From contig NZ_CP053435.1 in NCBI RefSeq assembly GCF_013127955.1, forward strand, positions 1,426,001 to 1,490,000: DNA of 64,000 nt, in the 5' to 3' direction. The translations under genes and the position numbers were made by a program. The stretch comes from Spirosoma taeanense (GTDB lineage: Bacteria; Bacteroidota; Bacteroidia; Cytophagales; Spirosomataceae). Below, piece by piece: positions 27,018 to 35,455 of this stretch; positions within the stretch are counted from its first letter, which is position 1; every line of letters starts with the position of its first letter. Under the pieces are notes generated by a model, which saw only the letters and a program-made list of their open reading frames with translations, ran no database searches and had not been told where the DNA came from.

Positions 27018-28229
27018 CTAAAACCTTGCTGCCAGCAGTAGCTGCAGATCCTTGAACCGCATGTTAAACTTACGGGCAATGTAGAGGTTAGTCAGCGTTC
27101 CCTTATGAGCATAAACACCTTTCATGAACCATCGGTTCGTGTACATCATCTGCTCAATGCCGCCGGTGGTGCCGGTTTCGAGCAGAAAAGGCAGGAAGAT
27201 GTTGCTCAGAGCCATGCTGGCCGTATAGGCCACGCGGGCGGCAATGTTTGGCACGCAGTAATGAATGACGCCCATATGCTTGAAGGTCGGATGCTTATGG
27301 GTCGTCATGCGCGAAGTCTCGAAGTTACCGCCCTGGTCAATTGAAACATCAATGATAACCGAGTCGGGTTTCATGCGGCCAATCATCTCCTCGGTTACAA
27401 CAATGGGGCTCAGGCCGTCTTCGGCCCGCATGGCCCCAATGACTACGTCAGCCCGCTGAATGGCTTCGGCAAGCGTATCGGAGTCGATAATCGACGTGTA
27501 GATATGCTGTCCGATGGAATATTTAAGCCGCTGGAGTTTGTATAAATACTTGTCGAAAACTTTTACATCGGCCCCCATGCCGAGCGCCGTTCGCACGGCG
27601 TATTCCGTAACGGTGCCCGCGCCGAGCATCACGACTTTTGTGGGTGGAACGCCCGTAATGCCGCCCAGAATAATGCCCCGGCCGTTATCGGCATTGCTCA
27701 GGTATTCGCCTGCAATGAGCATAACTGTACTGCCTGCAATTTCGCTCATGGAGCGAATGATTGGCATGTTACCGGCCTGATCCTCAATGAATTCGTAGCC
27801 GAGTACGGTCAGACTTTTCTCGTTGATTTTCTCGAAGTAGCTCCGGTCGTGGGCAGGCAGGTTTAGGGCCGAAATGACCGTACTGCCCGATTTGACGTAT
27901 TCGAACTCGCCATCGACGAGCGGTTCGACTTTCAGAATCAGATTGGCCTCGTACACTTCCTGGGGCGAATAGGCGATCTGCGCACCGGCTTCGCTATATT
28001 CTGAATCCTGAAATTTAGCTTTTTCGCCCGCGCCCTGCTCCACAATTACGTTGTGGCCGTTACGTACCAGAATCGATACCGCTTCGGGCGTCAGCGCGAT
28101 GCGGTTTTCCTGGAGCGACACTTCTTTCGGCAGGCCGATAAGCAGACTGTGTCGGCTGGTTTTTACGGCCAGCGGAGCTTCTTTCGGATACAGGGCCGTT
28201 TGCTTGGCCAATTCCTCAAATCCGGTCAC
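27018..28229 (-). CDS. ald: Alanine dehydrogenase
   Basis: This NAD-dependent enzyme interconverts L-alanine with pyruvate and ammonia. The 403-residue protein has the Ald/PntA N-terminal domain (IGLPKEVSLQENRIALTPEAV, which carries substrate-binding residues), the Rossmann motif VVMLGAGTVTEYA, and ending blocks PTFKHMGVIHYCVPNIAARV and ALSNIFLPFLLE. It is longer than the Bacillus enzyme (about 370) because of an N-terminal extension of about 28 residues, as in Bacteroidota homologues. The start codon is GTG at 28229. An 18-bp inverted repeat (28247-28305) lies directly in its leader. Confidence 0.92.
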   Translation of the reverse strand: MTGFEELAKQTALYPKEAPLAVKTSRHSLLIGLPKEVSLQENRIALTPEAVSILVRNGHNVIVEQGAGEKAKFQDSEYSEAGAQIAYSPQEVYEANLILKVEPLVDGEFEYVKSGSTVISALNLPAHDRSYFEKINEKSLTVLGYEFIEDQAGNMPIIRSMSEIAGSTVMLIAGEYLSNADNGRGIILGGITGVPPTKVVMLGAGTVTEYAVRTALGMGADVKVFDKYLYKLQRLKYSIGQHIYTSIIDSDTLAEAIQRADVVIGAMRAEDGLSPIVVTEEMIGRMKPDSVIIDVSIDQGGNFETSRMTTHKHPTFKHMGVIHYCVPNIAARVAYTASMALSNIFLPFLLETGTTGGIEQMMYTNRWFMKGVYAHKGTLTNLYIARKFNMRFKDLQLLLAARF

Positions 28230-28246
28230 TTTCTATGTCTTTTCAG

Positions 28247-28305
28247 GAACAGATGACGTCTGAAAATTGCATTAGAACCATACAATCTTCAGACGTCATC
28301 TGTTC
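28247..28305. promoter_or_regulatory. 18-bp inverted repeat between tsaE and ald
   Basis: The arms GAACAGATGACGTCTGAA (28247-28264) and TTCAGACGTCATCTGTTC (28288-28305) are perfect, with a 23-nt loop. The hairpin begins 2 nt after the tsaE stop and ends 18 nt before the ald start. It lacks a T-tract on the minus strand, so it is more likely an attenuator, processing site or operator than a simple terminator. Confidence 0.6.
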
Positions 28306-28306
28306 G

Positions 28307-28729
28307 CTAGCCAATTAAACTGGTCTCAACTGTTCGGCGGTCATCAACATCCGCCGAAATCTGAATCTGGTAGTACTGAGTTGGCCAAAGCGACGTAATG
28401 CGCTCTGGCCATTCCACAAAACAGTAATCGCCCGAATCGAAGTATTCTTCGATGCCGATGTCTAAAGCTTCGGCTTCGTTGCGCAGCCGGTAACAGTCAA
28501 AATGATAGACCGATCTGCCTTCGTGGGTGGTATATTCATTAACAATTGAAAACGTTGGGCTCTGGGTTGTACTGACAACGCCCAATGCCCGGCACAACGC
28601 CTTGATGAGCGTGGTTTTGCCCGCGCCCATTTCGCCCTCGAAGAGCCATACGGACCGGTTACGTCCTTCGGCAAGCAGCCGGTGGGCCACCGTATCCAGT
28701 TCGTCGAGCCGCTGAAAATGGAGTGTCAT
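28307..28729 (-). CDS. tsaE: tRNA threonylcarbamoyladenosine biosynthesis ATPase TsaE
   Basis: TsaE is the ATPase partner of TsaB/TsaD in making the t6A modification of ANN-decoding tRNAs. The 140-residue protein has the P-loop GEMGAGKTTLIKALC and the family segments SPTFSIVNEYTT, YHFDCYRL and GDYCFVEWPERI. The frame reaches a TTG at 28756, but a perfect -7 element occupies 28754-28761, so translation must start downstream; the ATG at 28729 (MTLHFQRL) fits. The gene has its own promoter at the 3-prime end of the oxidoreductase gene, and probably reads into ald. Confidence 0.93.
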   Translation of the reverse strand: MTLHFQRLDELDTVAHRLLAEGRNRSVWLFEGEMGAGKTTLIKALCRALGVVSTTQSPTFSIVNEYTTHEGRSVYHFDCYRLRNEAEALDIGIEEYFDSGDYCFVEWPERITSLWPTQYYQIQISADVDDRRTVETSLIG

Positions 28730-28753
28730 AGGGCAGTAACAATATACAGCCCG

Positions 28754-28761
28754 CAAAGATA
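28754..28761 (-). promoter_or_regulatory. -7 element for tsaE
   Basis: The minus strand reads TATCTTTG, a perfect -7 match, in the short gap between the oxidoreductase stop (28769) and the tsaE start (28729). No -33 box is clear. Confidence 0.6.
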
Positions 28762-28768
28762 CGGATTT

Positions 28769-30079
28769 TTAGACGGACCACTCCTTTCGCATGGGACGGC
28801 TTAACAGGCGATTGGCTTCGGCGTCGTTCTCAAATTTTTCTTTATCGGGGTTCCAGCGCAGCGGGCGTTTAAGTTTATAGGCAATATTGCCAATGTTACA
28901 GACTGTAGCCGTGCGGTGTCCGACCTCTACGTCGCAGATCGGATTTTTGCGGCTTATAATGGCATCCAGAAAATCTTTGTAGTGATTGTCGCTGTAATAA
29001 ACCGAAGTACCGCTTCCACCTTTTTCGGTTTCGCCAGTTGGTTTATCCTTTAGCGAGGCAGGGGTGGTGATTAGTTCGCCCCGCGCTACTTTCACTTCCC
29101 CTTCAGTACCAATAAACTGACAGAATTGTTTGCCTTCGACGGGCTGGTGGTTCATGATAACGCCATTTGCGTACCGATACGTCAACCCTTTGCCGCTGTT
29201 ATCGGTTGGGGGCGTTAGCTCGACCGGGCCGGAACTATCCATATTCAGGCCCCATTGCGCAATATCGAACATGTGGGCGCCCCAGTCGGTCATGCCGCCC
29301 CCACCGAATTCATCAATGTCGCGCCATTGACCCCAGAACGAATCTTTGGCCGTAGGCAGCAGCACGTGGTTGAATGGCCGGGCAATGGTGTTCGGGCCGA
29401 GCCAGGCGTCCCAGTTCAGGCCAGTGGGCATGGGTTCAGCCTGCAGATCCCACGGGCGCGGTCGGCCGCCTACGTTGACATTGATAGTTTTGATTTCGCC
29501 GATAGAGCCGTTCCGAACCAGCTCGACCGCCTGCCGGAATTCTTTCCAGGACCGCTGCATACTGCCCGTTTGGAACACCCGCTTATATTTTCGGGCGGCT
29601 TTCACCATATCGCGGCCTTCTTCGACGGTGAGCGCCAAGGGTTTTTCGCAGTAAATATCTTTGCCCGCTTTTGCCGCCTGAATGGCGAGCACACTATGCC
29701 AGTGGTCGGGCGTGGCAATGACGACGGCATCAATGTCTTTGTTGCTGAGCAGCGCCCGGTAATCGTCGTAAGGCAGCACACCGTTGTAAGAGCCTTTATC
29801 CGCCTTGTCGGCATAAAAGGCGTTGACGGCGTCCGAAAAAGCAGTTATACGGGGCTTGTCAACATCGCACGCAGCCATAACCCGGGCGTTGTTCTTCAGA
29901 AACTGATTTCTCAAGCCCCCGGCCTGTTTACCCAGGCCAATGAAACCAACGGAAATCTGATCGCTGGGTGCAAGAAACCCACGACCCAGCACGTGACGGG
30001 GAACAATGTAGAAAGCCGACAGGCTGACAGCCTGCTTCAGAAATGTTCGGCGGTTCGATTGGGCAGATGATTCATTCAT
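28769..30079 (-). CDS. Gfo/Idh/MocA family oxidoreductase with Tat signal
   Basis: This 436-residue NAD(P)-dependent oxidoreductase is probably exported folded. A twin-arginine signal (NRRTFLKQAVSLSAF) leads the protein. The Rossmann domain follows with VGFIGLGKQAG, and then the family EKP motif in DIYCEKPLALTVEEG. The C-terminal alpha/beta domain contains DWGAHMFDIAQWGL. Exported members of this family act on sugars and some are annotated as GH109-like glycosidases. It lies downstream of SusC/SusD but behind a terminator, so its link to that locus is positional. The substrate is unknown. Confidence 0.88.
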   Translation of the reverse strand: MNESSAQSNRRTFLKQAVSLSAFYIVPRHVLGRGFLAPSDQISVGFIGLGKQAGGLRNQFLKNNARVMAACDVDKPRITAFSDAVNAFYADKADKGSYNGVLPYDDYRALLSNKDIDAVVIATPDHWHSVLAIQAAKAGKDIYCEKPLALTVEEGRDMVKAARKYKRVFQTGSMQRSWKEFRQAVELVRNGSIGEIKTINVNVGGRPRPWDLQAEPMPTGLNWDAWLGPNTIARPFNHVLLPTAKDSFWGQWRDIDEFGGGGMTDWGAHMFDIAQWGLNMDSSGPVELTPPTDNSGKGLTYRYANGVIMNHQPVEGKQFCQFIGTEGEVKVARGELITTPASLKDKPTGETEKGGSGTSVYYSDNHYKDFLDAIISRKNPICDVEVGHRTATVCNIGNIAYKLKRPLRWNPDKEKFENDAEANRLLSRPMRKEWSV

Positions 30080-30107
30080 GGGCTAATGAAATTAGGAAAA
30101 ATAAAAA

Positions 30108-30144
30108 GTGGGCAGCCGACAACCTTTACTTGCCTGCTGCCCAC
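30108..30144 (-). terminator. Terminator of the SusC/SusD operon
   Basis: GTGGGCAGC pairs with GCTGCCCAC across 19 nt, and on the minus strand runs into TTTTTATTTTT, 18 nt after the SusD stop. Confidence 0.85.
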
Positions 30145-30162
30145 GGTATGAAACGGAGCGAA

Positions 30163-31890
30163 TTAGTAACCCGGGTTCTGCGTCAGCGTTTCCTGACTGC
30201 CTTTTTTGCTGTTCAGGATTTCCTGCAGCGGTATTGGGAAGTATTCGTGCTTGCCTTTAATGAACTGTACCCCGTTGAGGTATATCCGCTTCTTCGACTC
30301 GGTGGCGTAGTAGGCGTTCAGCACCTGATCGGCAATGCCCCAGCGAACGAGGTCGAACCGGCGGTGGCCTTCCATGCCAAACTCCAGCCGCTGCTCAAAC
30401 TGAACGGCTTTGCGGGCAACGTCACGGCTGGGCCAGGTCGTCGTGTATTCGTTGATTACGTAATTGGCGGCTGCTTTACCGTCTGGATTCTTGACGAATC
30501 CATCGGGGTTGGCCGCCCGCTTCCGAATCTGGTTGACATAACCGCGGGCTTTGTCCAGATCGCCAATTTCTGCCTCTACTTCGGCTAACCAGAGCAATAC
30601 GTGGCTGTAGCGAATCATGCGGTAGTTGTTGGCGTTCAGACGAGGGTTGCCGGCAAAAGTGTTCGTGCCGACATCCGAGCGGTACATTACGTGCTTCTTG
30701 GGCGAATAAGGACCGCCATATGCCTGATCGCGAACGTAAGCCTTGCCGGGGTGAACGCCCCAGTCGAGGTACTGAACACCCCGGCGGCCAACGGTCCAGT
30801 CCAGACGCGGATCAAGGGGACCGGCATAGGGCGTAAACGGAGCCGTCGATTCAACCCCCTGATCGCTGGGTACGTCCGACGCATTGAACGAGTCGAGCAG
30901 TGGCAGGCCGTTGGCATCGGTCTTGAAGGCGTTAACCAGGTTTTGCGAAGGCTGGAAGAAACCGCAGCAGGTCGTTACGCCACCGCCACCATAGGGGTAG
31001 TTCAGCGTCGAACCAATGTTGCCGTTTTCGCCCCCCGATGCTCCGTCGTTTACGGAGTACTGGACCTCAAAAACAGACTCCGCATTATTGTTCGTAACGG
31101 CCCGGAAGTTATCGTGATAGCGGTCCACCAGTTTATACTGACCACTGGCCACAATCGCTTCGAGCAGCGGCTTGGCTTCGGCGTATTTCTTCTGGAACAG
31201 ATAGGCCTTCGCCAGCGTAGCCGCAGCAGCCCATTTCGTCGGGCGTCCCGGCTGGGTTTGCCTGGTGGGCAGCACGTCATAAGCCGCTTTCAGATCGGCC
31301 ACGATTTTAGGCCAGATGTCCTCTTTATTGGGCAGCTTGGTACTCTCCAGATCATTCGGATTATAGATCTGCTCATCGATGTAGGGCACCATGTTGAACA
31401 TCTTTTTGAGTTCGAAATGGTAATGGCCCCGCAGGAACCGGGCTTCGGCCGTGATTTGCTGCCGCTCGGCATCGGTCACGTCTTTGGCAGCGGCCAGAGC
31501 CTGCAGAACGTCGTTCGTGCGGGCAATCCCGTCGTACATGCCCCGCCATTTACCCCGGAAATAGATGTTGTCGGACTGAATATTACCCTGCTCAATAAGC
31601 GATATGGGCGGCTGGTCGCCCGCAATAGTGCCCTTATAGGCATCGTCGGAGGCCACGCTACCGTAAACCCAGTTGTCGGCGCCAGCCTGATAGGAGCGAT
31701 AAGCGCCTTCGGCCGTTGCCCAGCCGTCCAGCAGCGCGTAAGCCCCGATCAGCAAGGAGTTAACACCGGTCTTATTTTGGAGCGTCGTAACGGCCAGTGC
31801 CGCTTTGGGTTGCACGTCCAGGAATTTGTCGGAGCAGGATGACGCGATTGCCAGACAGACAATAGAACTGAGAGTTAGGATCTTTTTCAT
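30163..31890 (-). CDS. RagB/SusD family nutrient uptake outer-membrane lipoprotein
   Basis: SusD-like lipoproteins form the lid over a SusC channel and capture the ligand. This 575-residue protein has a lipoprotein signal (MKKILTLSSIVCLAIASSC with the acylated Cys at position 19). The N-terminal FLDVQPKAA, tetratricopeptide-like helices with ARFLRGHYHFELKKMF, and the C-terminal block NYRMIRYSHVLLWLAEVEAEIG are typical of the family. The end is HEYFPIPLQEIL. It follows susC by 15 nt and is co-transcribed. No glycosidase, sulfatase or peptidase is adjacent, so the imported nutrient cannot be named. Confidence 0.93.
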   Translation of the reverse strand: MKKILTLSSIVCLAIASSCSDKFLDVQPKAALAVTTLQNKTGVNSLLIGAYALLDGWATAEGAYRSYQAGADNWVYGSVASDDAYKGTIAGDQPPISLIEQGNIQSDNIYFRGKWRGMYDGIARTNDVLQALAAAKDVTDAERQQITAEARFLRGHYHFELKKMFNMVPYIDEQIYNPNDLESTKLPNKEDIWPKIVADLKAAYDVLPTRQTQPGRPTKWAAAATLAKAYLFQKKYAEAKPLLEAIVASGQYKLVDRYHDNFRAVTNNNAESVFEVQYSVNDGASGGENGNIGSTLNYPYGGGGVTTCCGFFQPSQNLVNAFKTDANGLPLLDSFNASDVPSDQGVESTAPFTPYAGPLDPRLDWTVGRRGVQYLDWGVHPGKAYVRDQAYGGPYSPKKHVMYRSDVGTNTFAGNPRLNANNYRMIRYSHVLLWLAEVEAEIGDLDKARGYVNQIRKRAANPDGFVKNPDGKAAANYVINEYTTTWPSRDVARKAVQFEQRLEFGMEGHRRFDLVRWGIADQVLNAYYATESKKRIYLNGVQFIKGKHEYFPIPLQEILNSKKGSQETLTQNPGY

Positions 31891-31905
31891 AAAGGATTAA
31901 AGCGT

Positions 31906-34900
31906 TTAGAAGCTCAGGTTCAGACCAACCAATACGGTTTTTGCAACGGGGTAAGAGCCACCATCGACACCGATCTGGCGGTCGTTACCGGCCGAGTAGC
32001 TGCGGAGGTTGATCTCCGGGTCCATGCCGGAATATTTCGTGACCGTCAGCAGGTTCTGCCCCTGCACGTAAACCGACGTAGCGCCCAGCCGCAGCCGCGA
32101 CAGCAGAGCCTGGGGCAGTTGATAGGTCAGCTGGATATTCTTCATGCGGAAATACGAACCGCTTTCGAGGTAGTAGGTTGAAGGCTGAATGCTAACCTGG
32201 TCGCTCGACCGGAGCTGGGGCAGGATAGCATTGGTTGCGCCCGGCCGCCACGACTGATACAGCATGCGGGTGCTGCGGTTACCGGCAAACGTCGGGAAGT
32301 CGGTCCAATACTTCACGTAGTTGAAGATCTGGTTGCCCTGAACGCCCTGGCCAAATACCGTCAGACCGAAGTTTTTATAATTCAGATTCAGGTTCAGGCC
32401 GTAGTTGAAATTCGGGTGGGGATTACCAATAATGCTCAGATCTTTGGTGTTGACCACTCCGTCGCCGTTTATGTCCCGGAACTTGAACCGGCCCGCTACG
32501 TTCTCGGTGGCAGCATTGCCAAACTGCACCGGATGGGCTTTGGCTTCTTCGTTGGTCTGGAAGATGCCATCGATTGTATAGCCAAAGAACGACGAGATAG
32601 GGTAGCCCTGCTGGGTAACCACGAAGTTCTGAATCCGTTCATCGTTGATTCCAAAATACTGCGTGTTGGGGTCGCCGGTTGTTTTGGTCACAACGTTACG
32701 GTAGGTGCCGACGTTGGCGCTGATGTTATAATTCAGGCCGCTGGTCCCAATTTTATCGCCGTAGCTCAGCATCAGGTCAACCCCCCGGTTACGCATTGAA
32801 CCAATGTTCTGGAACGGGTTAGTTGCCACGCCCTGGGTCAGCGGAGCCGAAACCGGGAACAGCATGTCGGTTGTTGTGCGGGTGTACCAGTCAAAGGCTA
32901 CGCTCAGACGGTTCTTCAGCAGGCTGGCGTCAAAGCCAATATTAAGGCTGGTGGTAGTTTCCCATTTGGCTTTGGCGTTACCGAACTGGGTCAGCTCATA
33001 ACCTGGAATTGACGAGGTACGCGAGCCGTTGATGTCGTAGAACGACGTAATGGGGTTGGTGCTAAACTGCGTGAAGGAGTTGTAGTTACCAATCTCCTGG
33101 TTACCAGTCTGGCCAACACCCGCCCGAACCTTCAGGTCGTCGATGAACGTAAGCGGACGCATGAACCCTTCTTTAGATAACCGCCAGCCCACACTGGCAG
33201 CCGGGAAGACTGCCGAGCGGAACTCCCGCGCAAACCGCGACGAACGGTCCCGGCGGACGGTCAGGTCGAGCAGGTATTTGTCGTCGAGCGCGTAGTTGAT
33301 CTTCGCAAACTCCGACGCCAGCCGCCAGTTCGAAGCGCCACCGTTGTTGGTCTGAACGCCTGTACCAGCGCTGAGATATCGGTTTTCGAGGTCATCCACG
33401 GCAAAGTTGGTCCGGCTCGCATCGAAGGATTCGAAATAGCTCTTGATGGCTTCAGTACCCGCAATAAAGTTAAGCCGGTGCCGGTCGCCCAGGTTCAGAT
33501 TATAGGTCAGCATGTTGTACCAGGTCCAGGTCCATTCATAGTTGTTGCTGGTTTGCAGGCTGTTGGAGCCCCGCGCTTCCGCCGATTCAATGTCGCGGAT
33601 GGTGTAGTTGCGGTAGTTGAACAGGTTATAGTCAATACCAAAGCTGGTGCGGGCCGTCAGGTTCGGCAGAATGTCTACTTCGGCGAAGGCATTGCCAAAC
33701 AGCCGGACTTCTTTCTGGATGTTGTCCTTATTGCGGTACAACAGGGCCATCGGACTATTTGCATTGTCGAGGTCGCCACCGCGCGTGCCGGCAAAATTGC
33801 CGGCTACGTCATAAACCGGAATAATTGGCTGGATGCGGTACGCAAACGAAATTGGATTGCTTTCGGCGTTGTTGCCGTTTGGCTGACCAATCCGCTCGCC
33901 GTAAGCCGCCTGAAAATTCTGACCGACCCGAATCCGCTTTGTTACGTTGAACTCCGTGTTCGAGCGCAGTGAGTAGCGTTTGTAGCCCGTGTACTTCATG
34001 ATACCCTGCTGGTTGAAGTAGTTGAGCGACAGCGCGTAGCGCCCGCCTTCGCTACCCCCCGAAACACCAATCTGGTGGTTCTGAATGGGTGCCGGGTTGA
34101 AAATTTCCTCCATCCAGTTCGTGCCTTCTTTGTTGGCCCGCGTAATGAGCAGAAACTTCGACGAGTTGATGTCGTTGTTGTAGTTGACATACGTACCGTC
34201 GGGGTTGCGGGCTACGCGTGGATCGCTTTCCGAGGCACCGCTGGGCAGCACGAAATCCGGAATGACGGGCGTCGGGCCGTTGCCAAACTGCGAATGGATG
34301 GGGTTGCCATTAGCGCCGACCACCCCGGAATTTTTGCGGGCTTCCCAGGTCAGCTGTGCATACTCCTGGGTGTTGAGCATGTCCAGGAGTTTTCCGTGCC
34401 GCTGCGTTCCGTAATACGTGTCATACGTGAATTTGGGCTTGCCTGCTTTGCCTTTCTTGGTCGTGATGATAACTACACCGTTACCCGCCCGCGAACCATA
34501 GATGGAAGCCGCCGAAGCGTCTTTCAGCACCTGTAAGCTTTCAATATCGTTCAGGTTCAGGGTATTGAGGTTGCCTTTGGTGGGAACGCCGTCGATGACG
34601 TAGAGCGGAGAGTTGTCGTTGATGGTCCCGAAACCCCGGATGCGGACCATGACGCCCCCGCCCGGGGAGTTCTCGTTACCGACCGTTACGCCCGCCACGC
34701 GGCCCTGGAGCGCCTGCCCGACGTTGGTCGCCGGCACCGACAGCAACTGCTTGGTATCTACCGTGGCCACAGCGCCCGTAATATCACGTTTAGCCTGCGC
34801 GCCATAACCCGTTACCACGACTTCGCTCAGCGTTTTGATGTCCGGGGCCAGTGAAATGCTGATATCTGTACGGTTACCGATGCTTACTTCCTGCGCCGTA

Positions 34901-35154
34901 AAACCAATGGCCGAGATGGTCAATACATCGCGTCCGTTGGGTACATTCAGGAAAAAGCGACCTTCGGCGTCGGTTACCATACCCGTTTGTGTGCCTTTCA
35001 CCACCACGTTCGCGCCCGGTAGCGGGCTGTTGTCGTTACCGTCCGTTACGCGGCCGGTAATCCTGCGGTCCTGAGCCATAGCTCCAACGCACAATAACCA
35101 GCTTAGCAAAAGCAGGGGGAATGTGCGGTACGCTTGTCGTAAAGCGTTACTCAT
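31906..35154 (-). CDS. SusC/RagA family TonB-linked outer-membrane protein
   Basis: This 1082-residue outer-membrane channel works with the SusD partner. Features in order: a signal peptide ending near GAMAQ, a CarboxypepD_reg domain (ITGRVTDGNDNSPLPGANVVV), the SusC signature near residues 105-120 (LSEVVVTGYGAQAKRDITGA), a plug domain with PLYVIDGVPT and SIYGSRAGNGVVIITTKKG, and a C-terminal barrel ending in VGLNLSF. Length is normal for the family. The 301-nt region upstream holds no clear TAnnTTTG promoter. The locus lacks the FecIR-type anti-sigma/sigma pair that controls many such systems. Confidence 0.95.
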   Translation of the reverse strand: MSNALRQAYRTFPLLLLSWLLCVGAMAQDRRITGRVTDGNDNSPLPGANVVVKGTQTGMVTDAEGRFFLNVPNGRDVLTISAIGFTAQEVSIGNRTDISISLAPDIKTLSEVVVTGYGAQAKRDITGAVATVDTKQLLSVPATNVGQALQGRVAGVTVGNENSPGGGVMVRIRGFGTINDNSPLYVIDGVPTKGNLNTLNLNDIESLQVLKDASAASIYGSRAGNGVVIITTKKGKAGKPKFTYDTYYGTQRHGKLLDMLNTQEYAQLTWEARKNSGVVGANGNPIHSQFGNGPTPVIPDFVLPSGASESDPRVARNPDGTYVNYNNDINSSKFLLITRANKEGTNWMEEIFNPAPIQNHQIGVSGGSEGGRYALSLNYFNQQGIMKYTGYKRYSLRSNTEFNVTKRIRVGQNFQAAYGERIGQPNGNNAESNPISFAYRIQPIIPVYDVAGNFAGTRGGDLDNANSPMALLYRNKDNIQKEVRLFGNAFAEVDILPNLTARTSFGIDYNLFNYRNYTIRDIESAEARGSNSLQTSNNYEWTWTWYNMLTYNLNLGDRHRLNFIAGTEAIKSYFESFDASRTNFAVDDLENRYLSAGTGVQTNNGGASNWRLASEFAKINYALDDKYLLDLTVRRDRSSRFAREFRSAVFPAASVGWRLSKEGFMRPLTFIDDLKVRAGVGQTGNQEIGNYNSFTQFSTNPITSFYDINGSRTSSIPGYELTQFGNAKAKWETTTSLNIGFDASLLKNRLSVAFDWYTRTTTDMLFPVSAPLTQGVATNPFQNIGSMRNRGVDLMLSYGDKIGTSGLNYNISANVGTYRNVVTKTTGDPNTQYFGINDERIQNFVVTQQGYPISSFFGYTIDGIFQTNEEAKAHPVQFGNAATENVAGRFKFRDINGDGVVNTKDLSIIGNPHPNFNYGLNLNLNYKNFGLTVFGQGVQGNQIFNYVKYWTDFPTFAGNRSTRMLYQSWRPGATNAILPQLRSSDQVSIQPSTYYLESGSYFRMKNIQLTYQLPQALLSRLRLGATSVYVQGQNLLTVTKYSGMDPEINLRSYSAGNDRQIGVDGGSYPVAKTVLVGLNLSF

Positions 35155-35455
35155 AGTCGGTTAAAAGATTAGGTGGAAAAGAATTTAAGGATAAGCACAT
35201 AAGTACTATTGCGCTAAAGATGCGCTCTGGCGGATTCTAATGATTTAAACCTATCAAATCGTAAAATACTGACAAAAAGGCGGAGTAACTTTGGGCGGTA
35301 GTACTGAATAAGCACTTTCAGTTCGGGACGAAGGACGGGCTGGCTACGGCTAGTAAGTAGAATTACCTAAACGATTAGGTGGCTGTATAATTAAGAAGCC
35401 CCGATGCTGTTTCGCATCGGGGCTCCGGATAAACACAGTTTGGCAGCAACCTTAC
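35155..35455. other. Intergenic region between pgm and susC
   Basis: The 301 nt contain the pgm terminator (35397-35424) and a small ACCTAA/TTAGGT inverted repeat near 35365. The susC leader has no exact -7 element; CAAATCGTA near 35255 (minus strand TACGATTTG) has one base too many. No gene is supported here. Confidence 0.5.
35397..35424 (-). terminator. Terminator of the phosphohexomutase gene
   Basis: AGCCCCGATGC pairs with GCATCGGGGCT around TGTTTC, 32 nt after the stop. The T-tract on the minus strand (TTCTTAATTAT) is weak. Confidence 0.75.

Noticed and set aside
30601-31842. 413-codon antisense frame across the SusD gene
   Set aside because: Same reason as for other antisense frames; no signal peptide, motif or promoter supports it.
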